From Mycetohabitans endofungorum (lineage in GTDB: Bacteria; Pseudomonadota; Gammaproteobacteria; Burkholderiales; Burkholderiaceae): a stretch of 64,000 nt of DNA. The stretch lies in assembly GCF_002927045.1 (NCBI RefSeq), contig NZ_PRDW01000013.1, positions 1-64,000 of the forward strand, in the 5' to 3' direction. Both the position numbers and the translations under genes were made by a program. Each line of letters starts with the position of its first letter. Position 1 is the first letter of the stretch. Positions 53,660 through 63,999 of this stretch are shown piece after piece. The notes below the pieces were generated by a model. The model searched no databases and had not been told where the DNA came from. It saw only the letters and a list, made by a program, of their open reading frames with translations.

Positions 53660-54685
53660 TCACGCAAACTGGCGCAGGAAACGCAGATCGTTCTCGAAAA
53701 ACGCGCGCAAGTCGTCCACGCCGTAGCGCAGCATCGTCAGTCGCTCAAGTCCGCTGCCAAAAGCAAAGCCAATATAGCGCTGCGGGTCGAGCCCCATGTT
53801 GCGTACCACGTTCGGATGCACCTGCCCCGAGCCGGAAATTTCGAGCCAGCGCCCGGCGTTTCTGCCGTGCTCGAACCTCATGTCGATCTCGGCGGACGGT
53901 TCGGTAAACGGGAAATACGATGGACGAAAACGCACGAGGATATCGTTGCGCTCGAAAAACTTCTTCAGGAAGTCCGTGTAGACGCCCTTCAAGTCTGCAA
54001 AGCTAATGTTCTCGTCGATCCACAGCCCCTCGACCTGGTTAAACATCGGCGAATGCGTCGCATCGCTGTCGACACGATAGGTGCGCCCGGGGACGATGAC
54101 CTTGATCGGCGGCTTGTTCATCCGCGCATACCGCACTTGCATCGGACTCGTATGCGTGCGCAGCAACAACGGCCTGCCTTGCGCGTCCTTCGCGTCGAGA
54201 TAAAACGTGTCCTGCATCGAGCGCGCCGGATGGTTCTCGGGGCTGTTCAGCGCGGTAAAGTTGTACCAGTCGGTTTCGATCTCCGGACCGTCGGCCACGT
54301 CGAAGCCAATCGAATGAAAAATCTGCTCGACGCGCTCCCACGTCTGCATCACCGGATGCAGACTGCCCACGCCCGTGCCGCGCCCGGGCAGCGTCACGTC
54401 GATCGCCTCGGCCGCCAGCCGCTGATTCATCAACGCATCGGCGAGTGCCTGTCGACGCGCGTTCAATGCCGCCTCGACCTGCTGTTTCGCGACGTTGATG
54501 CGAGCACCCTCGCTCTTGCGCACCTGCGGGTCCAGCTTGCCTAAGCCCTTCAGCAATTCGGTTAACGCACCGGCCTTGCCGAGGAAGCGCGCCTTTTCGT
54601 TTTCGAGCGTCACGGTGTCCGCAGCATCCGCAAAGGCGCGCTGCGCGTCGGCGACGATCTGCTCAAGATCGGAAGATCCCATCAT
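53660..54685 (-). CDS. pheS: Phenylalanine--tRNA ligase alpha subunit
   Basis: Catalytic subunit of PheRS, class II. I use the ATG at 54685 (an ATG at 54682 follows immediately); 341 residues. The N-terminal coiled coil is about 1-90 and the catalytic core has motif 2 '[20 protein letters not shown]' and motif 3 '[18 protein letters not shown]'. The Ala/Gly position that sets Phe specificity sits in that last segment. It begins only 40 bases after a strong terminator, which is therefore a candidate attenuator. Confidence 0.96.
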   Translation of the reverse strand: MMGSSDLEQIVADAQRAFADAADTVTLENEKARFLGKAGALTELLKGLGKLDPQVRKSEGARINVAKQQVEAALNARRQALADALMNQRLAAEAIDVTLPGRGTGVGSLHPVMQTWERVEQIFHSIGFDVADGPEIETDWYNFTALNSPENHPARSMQDTFYLDAKDAQGRPLLLRTHTSPMQVRYARMNKPPIKVIVPGRTYRVDSDATHSPMFNQVEGLWIDENISFADLKGVYTDFLKKFFERNDILVRFRPSYFPFTEPSAEIDMRFEHGRNAGRWLEISGSGQVHPNVVRNMGLDPQRYIGFAFGSGLERLTMLRYGVDDLRAFFENDLRFLRQFA

Positions 54686-54724
54686 TTCAACGTCTGTCAG
54701 TGGATCAAAAAAGCTTGCGGCCAA

Positions 54725-54758
54725 CAAAAAAACGGGGGCTCCAGCAAGAGCCCCCGTT
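54725..54758 (-). terminator. Strong intrinsic terminator between rplT and pheS
   Basis: aacgggggctc and gagcccccgtt (54731-54741 and 54748-54758) make a perfect 11-bp stem with a 6-base loop; on the minus strand it is followed by seven to eight T. It lies 70 bases after rplT and 40 bases before pheS, so it either ends the infC operon or acts as an attenuator for pheST. Confidence 0.88.
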
Positions 54759-54827
54759 CAAGTCTGCGGGTCGGCGTACGGCCCCATGGGCGCGATACGA
54801 CCGACCCGGCACCGACTGTCCTTGCGC

Positions 54828-55187
54828 TCAGCGGGCAACGGCGGCTTTCACCTGCGCCACGATGGCGGCAAAAGCAGCCTTGTCGAACACGGCCATGTCG
54901 GCAAGCACCTTGCGATCGAGTTCGATCGACGCCTTTTTCAAGCCGTTCATGAACACGCTGTAGGTGATATCGTGTTGCCGCGCCGCTGCATTGATACGCG
55001 CAATCCACAAGCGGCGGAACACGCGCTTCTTGTTGCGGCGATCGCGGTATGCGTACTGACCGGCACGCATAACCGCCTGCTTCGCGATGCGGAACACATT
55101 ATTGCGACGGCCGCGATAACCCTTCGCAAGGTTGATGATCTTCTTGTGACGGGCCCGTGCGGTAACCCCACGTTTGACTCGAGGCAT
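54828..55187 (-). CDS. rplT: 50S ribosomal protein L20
   Basis: Large-subunit assembly protein of 119 residues, full length, starting '[20 protein letters not shown]' as in nearly all bacteria. It binds 23S rRNA and in E. coli represses its own operon by binding rpmI mRNA. It follows rpmI by 28 bases and is the last gene of infC-rpmI-rplT. Confidence 0.98.
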   Translation of the reverse strand: MPRVKRGVTARARHKKIINLAKGYRGRRNNVFRIAKQAVMRAGQYAYRDRRNKKRVFRRLWIARINAAARQHDITYSVFMNGLKKASIELDRKVLADMAVFDKAAFAAIVAQVKAAVAR

Positions 55188-55215
55188 GTTTCTCTCCTAT
55201 GAGTTCGATTCAGGG

Positions 55216-55413
55216 TTACGCGAAAGGCATCATCGCGCGAACGGAATTGACGTCCGACGCGTGGACATCCGTGCTGCCACGCAGCTGGCGCTTGTTCTTC
55301 GTCGTTTTCTTCGTCAGGATGTGACGCTTGAAGGCCTGACCGCGCTTGACGGTACCGCCCGGACGCACGACAAAGCGCTTGGACGCGCTTTTCTTGGTCT
55401 TCATCTTAGGCAT
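55216..55413 (-). CDS. rpmI: 50S ribosomal protein L35
   Basis: Basic 65-residue ribosomal protein. The start is the ATG at 55413 giving [14 protein letters not shown]; three extra codons upstream are in frame but not the natural start. It lies about 200 bases after infC and 28 bases before rplT. Confidence 0.97.
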   Translation of the reverse strand: MPKMKTKKSASKRFVVRPGGTVKRGQAFKRHILTKKTTKNKRQLRGSTDVHASDVNSVRAMMPFA

Positions 55414-55616
55414 TGCTACCACTCCAGTTTTTTATGGCCACGGGTGTGCGGCTGAACGCTCCGCCCTTGTGAAACCCAGGGACCACTTGTCATCGGCGCG
55501 CGTTGCGATCGCGTCACGCGCCGTCTTTTCGGAAGACGCCGTACCGGCCGCCTTCGAAACCTGCATCGCGCGTCGCATCGCAAGCGGCAGCGTGCCGCGC
55601 GCGCAACGCACGCCCA

Positions 55617-56141
55617 TCACTTCTTCTTTTTCGGCGCCAGCACCATCACCATCTGGCGGCCTTCCATCTTCGGCATTTGCTCGACCTGACCGTATTCGTC
55701 TAGATCTTGGCGCAGACGATCCAGCATCCGCATGCCGATTTCCTGGTGCGCCATCTCACGCCCACGGAAACGCAACGTGATCTTCGTCCTGTCGCCCTCC
55801 TCAAGGAATCGCGTCAGGTTGCGCAGCTTGACGTTGTAATCCCCGTCATCGGTGCCCGGGCGAAATTTGACTTCCTTTACCTGGATCACCTTCTGCTTGA
55901 GCTTCGCCTCGTGCTGCTTCTTGGCTTCCTGATACTTGAACTTGCCATAGTCCATCAGGCGGCACACCGGCGGCTGTGCATGCGGAGCAATCTCGACAAG
56001 ATCGACATCGTGCTGTTCCGACAAACGGAACGCCTCGGCCAGCTTCACGATGCCGATGGGTTCCCCATCGACCCCAACTAGACGCACCTCCGGCACGCTA
56101 ATTTCACCGTTGATGCGATGCGACGACTTATCAGTAGCGAT
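55617..56141 (-). CDS. infC: Translation initiation factor IF-3, started by ATC
   Basis: IF-3 blocks early subunit joining and checks initiator tRNA. The start is the rare codon ATC at 56141-56139, preceded by AGGAAACGTAAC, and the protein runs [19 protein letters not shown]; only this start gives the full N-terminus of 174 residues. The next possible start, a GTG at 56096, would lose 15 conserved residues. Non-AUG starts (ATT in E. coli) allow IF-3 to repress its own translation. The two domains are joined by the usual Lys-rich linker ('[20 protein letters not shown]'). Confidence 0.95.
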   Translation of the reverse strand: MATDKSSHRINGEISVPEVRLVGVDGEPIGIVKLAEAFRLSEQHDVDLVEIAPHAQPPVCRLMDYGKFKYQEAKKQHEAKLKQKVIQVKEVKFRPGTDDGDYNVKLRNLTRFLEEGDRTKITLRFRGREMAHQEIGMRMLDRLRQDLDEYGQVEQMPKMEGRQMVMVLAPKKKK

Positions 56142-56189
56142 GTTACGTTTCCTCTAAAAATTCAAAAAACTAGCCGCGCTGCTGATGGC

Positions 56190-58097
56190 TCACCCAAACA
56201 CCCGCACTTCATTGTGCAGGCGGTCGAGGAAGGCTTCGACTGGCATCACGCCCAGGTCGACGCCGCCACGGGCACGCACGGCTACCGTTTGCGCATCACG
56301 CTCCTTGTCGCCGACGACTGCCAGATACGGGACTTTTTCGAGCGCGTGTTCTCGTATTTTATAGCTAATCTTTTCGTTACGCAAATCGGCGCTCGCCCTA
56401 AGCCCTTGTTTTTTCAATGTTTGGGCAACAACGTTCGCGTAATTGGCAGAACTTTCCGCAATATTCATCACCACGACCTGCGACGGCGCCAGCCACAGCG
56501 GCATGGCACCAGCATGGTGCTCGATCAGGATGCCCAGGAAGCGCTCCATCGAACCGACAATCGCCCGGTGCAGCATCACCGGCCGGCGACGGCTATTGTC
56601 TTCGGCCACATATTCCGCGCCAAGGCGCTGCGGCAACACGAAGTCCAATTGCAGCGTGCCGCACTGCCACGATCGCCCGAGCGCATCCTTGATATGGTAC
56701 TCGACCTTCGGACCATAGAACGCCCCCTCGCCATCGAGCTCCTGCCACTGCAGGCCGCACGCGGCCAGCGCTTCACGCAGACCCTGTTCTGCACGGTCCC
56801 ACGTATCGTCCGTGCCCGCGCGCTGCTGCGGCCGCAGCGACAGCTTGATGTCGATGTGCTCGAAGCCAAAGTCCTTGTACACGCTCATCGCCAGCGAATT
56901 GAACGCGATCGACTCGGCAATCACCTGATCTTCCGTGCAGAAGATGTGTGCGTCGTCCTGCACGAACCCGCGCACCCGCATCAGGCCATGCAGCGCGCCC
57001 GAGGCCTCGTTGCGGTGGCAAGAACCGAACTCGGCCAAACGCAGCGGCAGGTCACGGTACGAACGAAGGCCGTGATTGAACACCTGCACATGCCCCGGAC
57101 AGTTCATCGGCTTGATCGCGTAGTCGCGTTTCTCCGACTCCGTCGTGAACATGTTGTCTCGATAGTTCTGCCAGTGGCCGGAGCGCTCCCACAGCGAACG
57201 ATCCATGATCATCGGCGTCTTCACCTCGAGGTAGCCGGCCTCGTCGAGCCGGCGTCTCAGGTATTGCTCGACCTGCTGCCACAGCGTCCAGCCCTTCGGG
57301 TGCCAAAACACGAGCCCGGGCGCCTCCTCCTGCAAGTGGAACAAGTCCAGTTGCTTGCCCAGCTTACGATGGTCGCGCTTCTCGGCCTCTTCGAGCATGT
57401 GAAGGTACGCGTCCTGGTCTTCTTTGCGCGCCCACGCCGTGCCGTAGATCCGCTGCAGTTGCTCGTTGTTCGAATCGCCACGCCAATACGCGCCGGCCAG
57501 CTTCATCAGCTTGAACACCTTGAGCTTGCCCGTGGATGGCACATGGGGTCCACGGCACAGGTCCGTAAAGCCGCCATGCGAATATAGCTTGATCTGCTCG
57601 CCTTGCGGAATCGACTCGATGATCTCGGCCTTGTAGCGCTCGCCGATGCGTTTGAAGTACTCGACTGCCTCATCGCGCGACACCACGCGCCGCGACACCG
57701 GCTCGTCCCTCTTGGCGAGCTCGTGCATGCGCTGCTCGATCTGTTGCAGGTCTTCGGGCGTGAACGCGCGATGATAAGCGAAATCGTAGTAGAACCCGTT
57801 GTCCACGACCGGCCCGATCGTCACCTGGGCCTGCGGAAACAGCTCCTTGACCGCATACGCGAGCAAGTGCGCCGTCGAGTGGCGGATGATCTCGAGCCCT
57901 TCCCGGTCCTTATCCGTGACGATCGAGACATTGGCGTCGCGCTGGATCACAGCCGACGTGTCCACGAGTTCGCCATCGACCTTGCCGCCAAGCGCCGCCT
58001 TCGCCAGACCCGGACCGATCGACGTGGCCACTTCGGCCACCGTCACCGGATGATCGTATTGCCGGATAGAGCCATCGGGCAGTCGTACCGAAATCAT
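56190..58097 (-). CDS. thrS: Threonine--tRNA ligase
   Basis: Class II synthetase for tRNA-Thr, 635 residues (E. coli 642). The ATG at 58097 follows AGGAGAG. Domains: TGS at 1-62, editing domain at about 65-225 with its HxxxH and Cys/His site ('[20 protein letters not shown]'), catalytic core with the zinc Cys in MNCPGH, motif 2 '[20 protein letters not shown]' and motif 3 in '[18 protein letters not shown]', then the anticodon-binding domain. A strong terminator stands about 60 bases upstream. Confidence 0.98.
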   Translation of the reverse strand: MISVRLPDGSIRQYDHPVTVAEVATSIGPGLAKAALGGKVDGELVDTSAVIQRDANVSIVTDKDREGLEIIRHSTAHLLAYAVKELFPQAQVTIGPVVDNGFYYDFAYHRAFTPEDLQQIEQRMHELAKRDEPVSRRVVSRDEAVEYFKRIGERYKAEIIESIPQGEQIKLYSHGGFTDLCRGPHVPSTGKLKVFKLMKLAGAYWRGDSNNEQLQRIYGTAWARKEDQDAYLHMLEEAEKRDHRKLGKQLDLFHLQEEAPGLVFWHPKGWTLWQQVEQYLRRRLDEAGYLEVKTPMIMDRSLWERSGHWQNYRDNMFTTESEKRDYAIKPMNCPGHVQVFNHGLRSYRDLPLRLAEFGSCHRNEASGALHGLMRVRGFVQDDAHIFCTEDQVIAESIAFNSLAMSVYKDFGFEHIDIKLSLRPQQRAGTDDTWDRAEQGLREALAACGLQWQELDGEGAFYGPKVEYHIKDALGRSWQCGTLQLDFVLPQRLGAEYVAEDNSRRRPVMLHRAIVGSMERFLGILIEHHAGAMPLWLAPSQVVVMNIAESSANYANVVAQTLKKQGLRASADLRNEKISYKIREHALEKVPYLAVVGDKERDAQTVAVRARGGVDLGVMPVEAFLDRLHNEVRVFG

Positions 58098-58155
58098 TGC
58101 GTTCTCTCCTGGCGCCGTGCCATGTACGGTTAAGTCGGGGGCCGGAAACAAGGCC

Positions 58156-58188
58156 AAAAAAAATGCGGCCCTATCGAGGGCCGCATTT
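58156..58188 (-). terminator. Strong intrinsic terminator between tRNA-Val and thrS
   Basis: aaatgcggccct (58161-58172) and agggccgcattt (58177-58188) pair perfectly over 12 bp with a 4-base loop; on the minus strand eight T follow. It is about 60 bases ahead of thrS and about 160 after tRNA-Val. Confidence 0.88.
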
Positions 58189-58288
58189 CAAATTCAACAC
58201 AAAACAAAGGTCGAAACAGGTCCTCGACTAGCGTCGCCCCGAAAAAGTCCCGGTCAACGTTCGCGGTGTCATAACCATTTCGCCCGAT

Positions 58289-58306
58289 GGCCGCTGATGA
58301 GCGGCC
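58289..58306. other. Hairpin ggccgct-gatg-agcggcc
   Basis: A perfect 7-bp stem with a 4-base loop just downstream of tRNA-Val in its own direction; T residues follow only on the plus strand. It may help 3' processing of the tRNA transcript. Confidence 0.4.
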
Positions 58307-58346
58307 TTTTGTCCTGCATTGGATTCTGCTAAGAATCCATATTCGT

Positions 58347-58423
58347 TGGTAGGCTCGATTGGACTCGAACCAACGACCCCCACCATGTCAAGGTGGTGCT
58401 CTAACCAGCTGAGCTACGAGCCT
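58347..58423 (-). tRNA. tRNA-Val (anticodon GAC)
   Basis: A complete 77-nt tRNA with encoded CCA on the minus strand. The acceptor is AGGCTCG with CGAGCCT, the anticodon arm CCACC-TTGACAT-GGTGG contains GAC, and the T-arm is GTTGGTTCGAGTCCAAT. It lies between relA and thrS, a conserved place in Burkholderia. Confidence 0.95.
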
Positions 58424-58584
58424 GAAGAAACCGTGATTATAGGGAGGTTTTCATCTGTTGCCAAGTGGTTTCTACAGGGGGTTATGCAATGCGAGCCTTT
58501 TATGCGATGCGATGGCTTGGACCAACGCGATCCCCACGCCGACGCGAGGGGCACCGACGCGGCGAGCCCTCCCCTTCGTCGGCG

Positions 58585-60810
58585 TCATTGACGCCGCTTC
58601 GCCCGGACCACGCCTTGCACATCGCCGAGTAGCGTGGCGGCACGCTGCACCTGCGCGCTGTTGGACACCTCCACAGTGAATTGCATATACGCAACGTTGC
58701 GGCGCGTCTGGGTCTTCACGCCAACCAGATTAATCTTCTCGCGTGCGAATACCTCGGTGATGTCGCGCAGCAACCCCTGGCGATCGACGGCTTCGACCGC
58801 CAAGTCGATTGGGTAGACGCTTTGGCCGCGGCCGCTGAGCACGTCGTTGGACCAAGCCGTATGCAGCACACGCTCCGGCACGCGCGCGGCCATGTGCAAA
58901 AAGCTGGCGCAATCACTGCGATGGATCGATACTCCCTTGCCGCGCGTCACAAAGCCGGCGATCTCGTCGGGAGGCGCCGGCCGGCAACATTTCGCCAGTT
59001 GCGTGAGCAGCGCGTCGACGCCCACGACCAGCACGCCGGTCGACGCCCCAGACGCAACACTAGCGCCGCTGCTGCGCCGCTTAAAGTTCGCGGGCTCTAG
59101 CCCAGACGGCTCCGCGGCGGGCGCATCGCGAAGCGCCTGCTCAACCGAGCGTAGGCTAAGTTCGTCCTTGCCAACCTGCAGGAACAGCTCGTCCGGCGTC
59201 TTGAAGCCGAGCTTCGCAGCCAGCTCCTCGAGATTGACCGACGTGCGCCCCTCGCGTTGCAGCGTCTTTTCGACAGCGGCCCGGCCCGATGCGACGGTCT
59301 CCTGCAACTCGATTGCGTTGAACCACGCCCGCACCTTTTGCTTGGCGCGCGCGCTATGCAGGTAGCCCAGTTGGGGATTGAGCCAGTCACGCGACGGCCC
59401 CCCCTGCTTGACCGCGACGATCTCGACCGTCTGCCCGTTCTGCAGCGGCGTGTTCAACGGCACCATCGCCCCGTCCACGCGAGCGCCCCGGCATCGATGC
59501 CCGAGTTCGCTGTGCACGTAATAGGCAAAATCGACCGGCGTCGCCCCCTGCGGCAGCGCCACCACGCGCGCCTGAGGCGTCAGCACGTAGATATGGTCGT
59601 CCAGCGGCGTCTGTCGCAGTTGCTCCCACGGTTGCGACGTCGAGTCGCTGCCCGATACTTCATCCTTCCACGCAAGCAACTGCCGCAGCCACGCGATCTT
59701 CTCGTCGTACTTGTCGCTGGCGGCAAATTGACCATCGTATCCGCGGGTTCCCGCCTCCTTGTAGCGCCAATGCGCGGCAATGCCATATTCGGCAAAATGA
59801 TGCATGTCGTGCGTGCGGATCTGCACTTCAAATGCCCGGCCGTCATCGCCGATCACCACCGTATGCAACGACTTGTAGCCATTGGGCTTCGGCCGGGATA
59901 TATAGTCGTCAAACTCGCGGGGCACCGGCTGCCAGATGTTGTGCACGATACCGAGCACTGTATAACAGTCCTTGACGTCCGGCACGATCACGCGGAACGC
60001 GCGTACATCGTTGAGCTCGGAGAACTCGAGCTTTTTGCCGCGCATCTTGCGCCAGATGCTGTAAATGTGCTTAGGACGTCCGCTCACGTCCGCATCGATG
60101 TTCGCCGCCGCGAGTTCACGCTTCAGGCGCGCGATCGCATCGCGCACGTACGATTCACGCTCGACCCGCCGTTCGTCGAGCAACTTCGCGATACGCTTGT
60201 AGGTCGCCGGCTCCTCGAAACGGAACGCGAGGTCCTCCAGCTCCCATTTCAGTTGCCAGATGCCGAGGCGGTTCGCAAGCGGCGCATAGATCTCCAGCGT
60301 CTCGCGCGGCAACCCCGCCGGCGGCGTCAGCTTGTGCGCCGCATAGAAGCGCAGCGTCTGCAGCCGCGACGCGAGCCGGATCAGCACGACGCGGATATCC
60401 TGCGCAAACGCCACTAGCATCTTGCGCAGCGCCTCAACCTGGGCGCGACGATGCGCCTGCGCGTCGCGGCCCATGTCGCTATCGGGTGTCGTCGCCTGAA
60501 TGCCAATCACGCCGAGCCGCAGCAGCTTACGCACATCCGTGACCAGTTGCAGCACGTCTTCGCCGAAACGCTCGCGCAGCAAGCGTTCCGGTTCGCTCAG
60601 GTAGGGAATCACCGGGAATAGCGCCGCCGCCACGGATGACGGAAGATCGACGTTCAGCGTATTGACGATCTGCGCGGTGCCCTGCGCGTGCTCAACGAGC
60701 CTCTCGCCCGACCCAAGTCGCACCCCACTGGCGTGCTCCTGCACAAAGGCAAGCGCGTCGTCAAGCGTCGCTGTCGGCGACTGGGCGCGGGTTTCGGATT
60801 CGGGACTCAT
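58585..60810 (-). CDS. relA: GTP pyrophosphokinase RelA
   Basis: (p)ppGpp synthetase of the stringent response, 741 residues. The N-terminal hydrolase-like domain (about 40-190) lacks the metal-binding HD pair (AALFPVIPYLS in place of HDxxED), as in RelA and unlike SpoT, so synthesis only is expected. The synthetase domain has 'SGRPKHIYSIWRKMRGKKLE', 'NDVRAFRVIV' and 'ISRPKPNGYKSLHTVV'. TGS (about 405-465), a helical region and a C-terminal ACT domain (about 665-741) follow. It reads toward tRNA-Val; 57 bases separate its start from the RidA-family gene. Confidence 0.95.
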   Translation of the reverse strand: MSPESETRAQSPTATLDDALAFVQEHASGVRLGSGERLVEHAQGTAQIVNTLNVDLPSSVAAALFPVIPYLSEPERLLRERFGEDVLQLVTDVRKLLRLGVIGIQATTPDSDMGRDAQAHRRAQVEALRKMLVAFAQDIRVVLIRLASRLQTLRFYAAHKLTPPAGLPRETLEIYAPLANRLGIWQLKWELEDLAFRFEEPATYKRIAKLLDERRVERESYVRDAIARLKRELAAANIDADVSGRPKHIYSIWRKMRGKKLEFSELNDVRAFRVIVPDVKDCYTVLGIVHNIWQPVPREFDDYISRPKPNGYKSLHTVVIGDDGRAFEVQIRTHDMHHFAEYGIAAHWRYKEAGTRGYDGQFAASDKYDEKIAWLRQLLAWKDEVSGSDSTSQPWEQLRQTPLDDHIYVLTPQARVVALPQGATPVDFAYYVHSELGHRCRGARVDGAMVPLNTPLQNGQTVEIVAVKQGGPSRDWLNPQLGYLHSARAKQKVRAWFNAIELQETVASGRAAVEKTLQREGRTSVNLEELAAKLGFKTPDELFLQVGKDELSLRSVEQALRDAPAAEPSGLEPANFKRRSSGASVASGASTGVLVVGVDALLTQLAKCCRPAPPDEIAGFVTRGKGVSIHRSDCASFLHMAARVPERVLHTAWSNDVLSGRGQSVYPIDLAVEAVDRQGLLRDITEVFAREKINLVGVKTQTRRNVAYMQFTVEVSNSAQVQRAATLLGDVQGVVRAKRRQ

Positions 60811-60867
60811 CTATCAAACCAGTACGACGCCGGCGACTGCCGCACGGCGCGATAATACGGGAAACGC

Positions 60868-61221
60868 TCAGCTTCGCTGCGCGGCAAACACCACGACTTC
60901 GACCAGGCATTCCGGATTGGCGAGCTTGGCCTGCACAGTGGCACGCGGCGGTGTATTGCCATTGGGCACCCATTCGTCCCACACGTCATTCATTGCAGCG
61001 AAATTCGCCATGTCGGAGAGATAGATCTGCGTCGACAAAATCAGCGACTTGTCGCTGCCGGCCTGCGCGAGCAGCCGGTCGACGTGGCCGAGCACTTCGC
61101 GCGTCTGTCCGGTAATGTCTTGCTTCGTATCCTCGGCGATCTGACCGGCCAGGTAGACGGTGCCATTGTGCACGGCAATTTCGGATAAACGGGGACCGAC
61201 ATGAAAACGTTGCACTGCCAT
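60868..61221 (-). CDS. RidA-family protein (Rid, YoaB-like)
   Basis: A 117-residue protein of the YjgF/YER057c/UK114 family from ATG 61221. The family fold is seen in 'VHNGTVYLAGQIAEDTKQDI' and 'DMANFAAMNDVWDEWVPNG'. In true RidA an Arg near the end binds the enamine/imine; here that position reads PECLVEVVV without Arg, as in the YoaB-type Rid subfamilies, so imine deaminase activity is unlikely. It is cotranscribed, by spacing, with the relA gene downstream and perhaps the hydrolase gene upstream. Confidence 0.88.
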   Translation of the reverse strand: MAVQRFHVGPRLSEIAVHNGTVYLAGQIAEDTKQDITGQTREVLGHVDRLLAQAGSDKSLILSTQIYLSDMANFAAMNDVWDEWVPNGNTPPRATVQAKLANPECLVEVVVFAAQRS

Positions 61222-61273
61222 AGTCAATATCCTGTGAAGTCGATGAAATCAGGCGCGCGCCATCGCGCGCGGC

Positions 61274-62206
61274 TCATTGCAGCGTCGGCGCTGGCCGATG
61301 CGCGAGCGCCGGCTCGCCGCCGCAAAAGAATGCTTCGGCGATCGCGATCTGCTCGTCGTGCACAAACGTAGGTGCATGGCCGACGCCGGCAATCTCGGCG
61401 GCCGACACTTGGCGGCCACGCTGCTGCATCGCCTCGACGGTCTCGCGCGACAACAGGTCGGACTGCTCGCCCCGCACCACCAGCGTAGGCCCTGAAATCG
61501 CCTCAAAGGCGCGCCACAACAACGCTTGGCCGCTACTCGCGAGTTCCGCCTTGCTGGCCTTGAACGGCACCGCGATGCGCGGGTCATAGTGCAGCACCCA
61601 TGAGCCGGCATGATGCCGCAGTAACGGCCGGTTCAACGCACGCCACTCGTCTGGCGTATGCGGACCGAACCCCGCCAAGATCGAGGCCAGATAATCGTAC
61701 GCCTGCTGCTCGGTATCGAACTTCGGCGCGTTGCCGACGTACTCGCCAATCCGGTGCAGCGCATCCGGCTCCAGCGTCGGCCCGACGTCGTTGAGCAGCA
61801 GCTTGCGCACCGGACTGTTCGGCAGCCCGGCCAGCACCATGCCGATCATGCCGCCCATCGACGTGCCGAACCAATCCACGGTCTCGACATTCAGCCGGGC
61901 AATCAGCGTCACCATATCCGACACGTACTGAGACAGTGCGTACTGCTGCGCATTGTCGAGCCAGTCGGACAACCCACGACCGGCGACATCGGGGCACACG
62001 ACGCGAAAACGGTCCGCGAGGCGGCTGGCCAGCACATCGAAATCCCTGCCGGTACGGGTCAGGCCATGCGCGCACACCAGCACGCGCGGATTGGACGGGT
62101 CGCCCCATTCGGTGTAGGCGATCCGGTGCAGACCGGTGGGACTGATACAGCGCACGAAGCCCTGACGCGGCGTACACGGGTCGGGCAAAGCAGACGGAGC
62201 CGGCAT
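61274..62206 (-). CDS. Alpha/beta hydrolase
   Basis: Serine hydrolase of 310 residues. The oxyanion region is 'VLVCAHGLTRTGRDFD', the nucleophile is Ser116 in GTSMGG, the acid is probably the Asp of RGEQSDLL and the base the His of GVGHAP. 'VCPDVAGRGLSDWLDNAQQY' follows the family's second strand. Its nearest relatives are unassigned hydrolases of Burkholderia next to ridA; carboxylesterase or lactonase activity is possible. It precedes the RidA-family gene by about 50 bases. Confidence 0.88.
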   Translation of the reverse strand: MPAPSALPDPCTPRQGFVRCISPTGLHRIAYTEWGDPSNPRVLVCAHGLTRTGRDFDVLASRLADRFRVVCPDVAGRGLSDWLDNAQQYALSQYVSDMVTLIARLNVETVDWFGTSMGGMIGMVLAGLPNSPVRKLLLNDVGPTLEPDALHRIGEYVGNAPKFDTEQQAYDYLASILAGFGPHTPDEWRALNRPLLRHHAGSWVLHYDPRIAVPFKASKAELASSGQALLWRAFEAISGPTLVVRGEQSDLLSRETVEAMQQRGRQVSAAEIAGVGHAPTFVHDEQIAIAEAFFCGGEPALAHRPAPTLQ

Positions 62207-62361
62207 CGACGTATCCTGAAACGTAACGACTCAATTTTAGCGTGCTTTGTGCACGCAGCCCGCCGGCTCCGTGCACAATGGCCGATTGGCCGACGCCCAC
62301 GCGGCCGCGATCCGCCGCAGTACTGCGGCGCGGGCGCACCGCGCCGCGGCTGTCGTCCAGA

Positions 62362-63003
<642 letters not shown>

Positions 63004-63022
63004 TTCAGTCTCCTTTGCGCGC

Positions 63023-63721
63023 TTATTTTTGGCGCACGACGCGTTGTTCGATGCGCTTTTCCGGGTGGGCATTGAGCACCAGCCGTTGCACGAAGATGCC
63101 GGGCGTATGGATCGCATCCGGGTCGAGTTCGCCGGTCTCGACGATCTCCTCGACTTCAGCGACCGTGATCCGGCCCGCCATCGCACACATCGGATTGAAG
63201 TTGCGCGCGGTACGGCGATAGATCAGATTGCCCGCCTTGTCGGCCTTCCAAGCCTTGACGAGCGCGACATCGGCGGTCAATGAGCGCTCGAGCACGTAGT
63301 GGTTGTCGCCGAACTGCCGCGTCTCCTTGCCTTCGGCGATCACCGTGCCGTAACCGGTATTGGTGAAGAAGGCCGGAATGCCGGCGCCACCGGCGCGCAA
63401 CTTCTCGGCCAGCGTGCCTTGCGGCGTGAACTCCAGTTCCAATTCGCCTGCTAGGTATTGGCGCTCGAACTCTTTGTTCTCGCCCACGTACGACGAGATC
63501 ATCTTCTTAATCTGTCGCGTTTCAAGCAGCAGGCCCAGTCCGAACCCATCCACGCCCGCATTGTTGCTGATACAGGTGATGCCCCTGACGCCCGAATCGC
63601 GCAGCGCGGCGATGAGCGCCTCGGGGATCCCGCACAGGCCGAAACCGCCAACCGCGAACTTCTGGCCGTCCTTGACGATGTCCGCCAGCGCCGCCTGGGC
63701 GCTCGGATAAAGCTTGTTCAT
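63023..63721 (-). CDS. scoA: 3-oxoacid CoA-transferase subunit A
   Basis: Alpha subunit of the same CoA-transferase, 232 residues from ATG 63721 with AAGGGAC before it. The start '[20 protein letters not shown]' and the glycine-rich '[18 protein letters not shown]' are typical, as is '[20 protein letters not shown]'. The end of scoA and the start of scoB are 19 bases apart, so the two subunits are cotranslated. Confidence 0.94.
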   Translation of the reverse strand: MNKLYPSAQAALADIVKDGQKFAVGGFGLCGIPEALIAALRDSGVRGITCISNNAGVDGFGLGLLLETRQIKKMISSYVGENKEFERQYLAGELELEFTPQGTLAEKLRAGGAGIPAFFTNTGYGTVIAEGKETRQFGDNHYVLERSLTADVALVKAWKADKAGNLIYRRTARNFNPMCAMAGRITVAEVEEIVETGELDPDAIHTPGIFVQRLVLNAHPEKRIEQRVVRQK

Positions 63722-63957
63722 GTCGCTGTCCCTTCCTCTATGGATGTCCCGCTTCGGTGCGGGTGCTACGCCGGGTCCGGTGCTACGGCCGCGGCACGAC
63801 GCCAAATCGGGTGCGCTAAGGTTACGCTGAGCGGATGTTACGGCACAATACGCAAAAGTACATCAGCACCGCACGGAACCGTCGTCGGTACCGTGCGCGG
63901 CGGCTGTGGCGCTCGCCGCGGCATGCCGGCGTACGTGGCCGACAACCGATGCTTAAA

Positions 63958-63999
63958 CTAGCTTACCAAACTGCGTTCCATCTCGCGTCGATCGGCCTC
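63958..63999 (-). CDS. Possible C-terminal end of a gene entering from outside
   Basis: Fourteen codons at the right edge, read on the minus strand, give EADRREMERSLVS and a TAG. Composition is protein-like but far too short for identification; another frame also stops here. The interval 63722-63957 shows no gene. Confidence 0.15.
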   Translation of the reverse strand, partial: EADRREMERSLVS

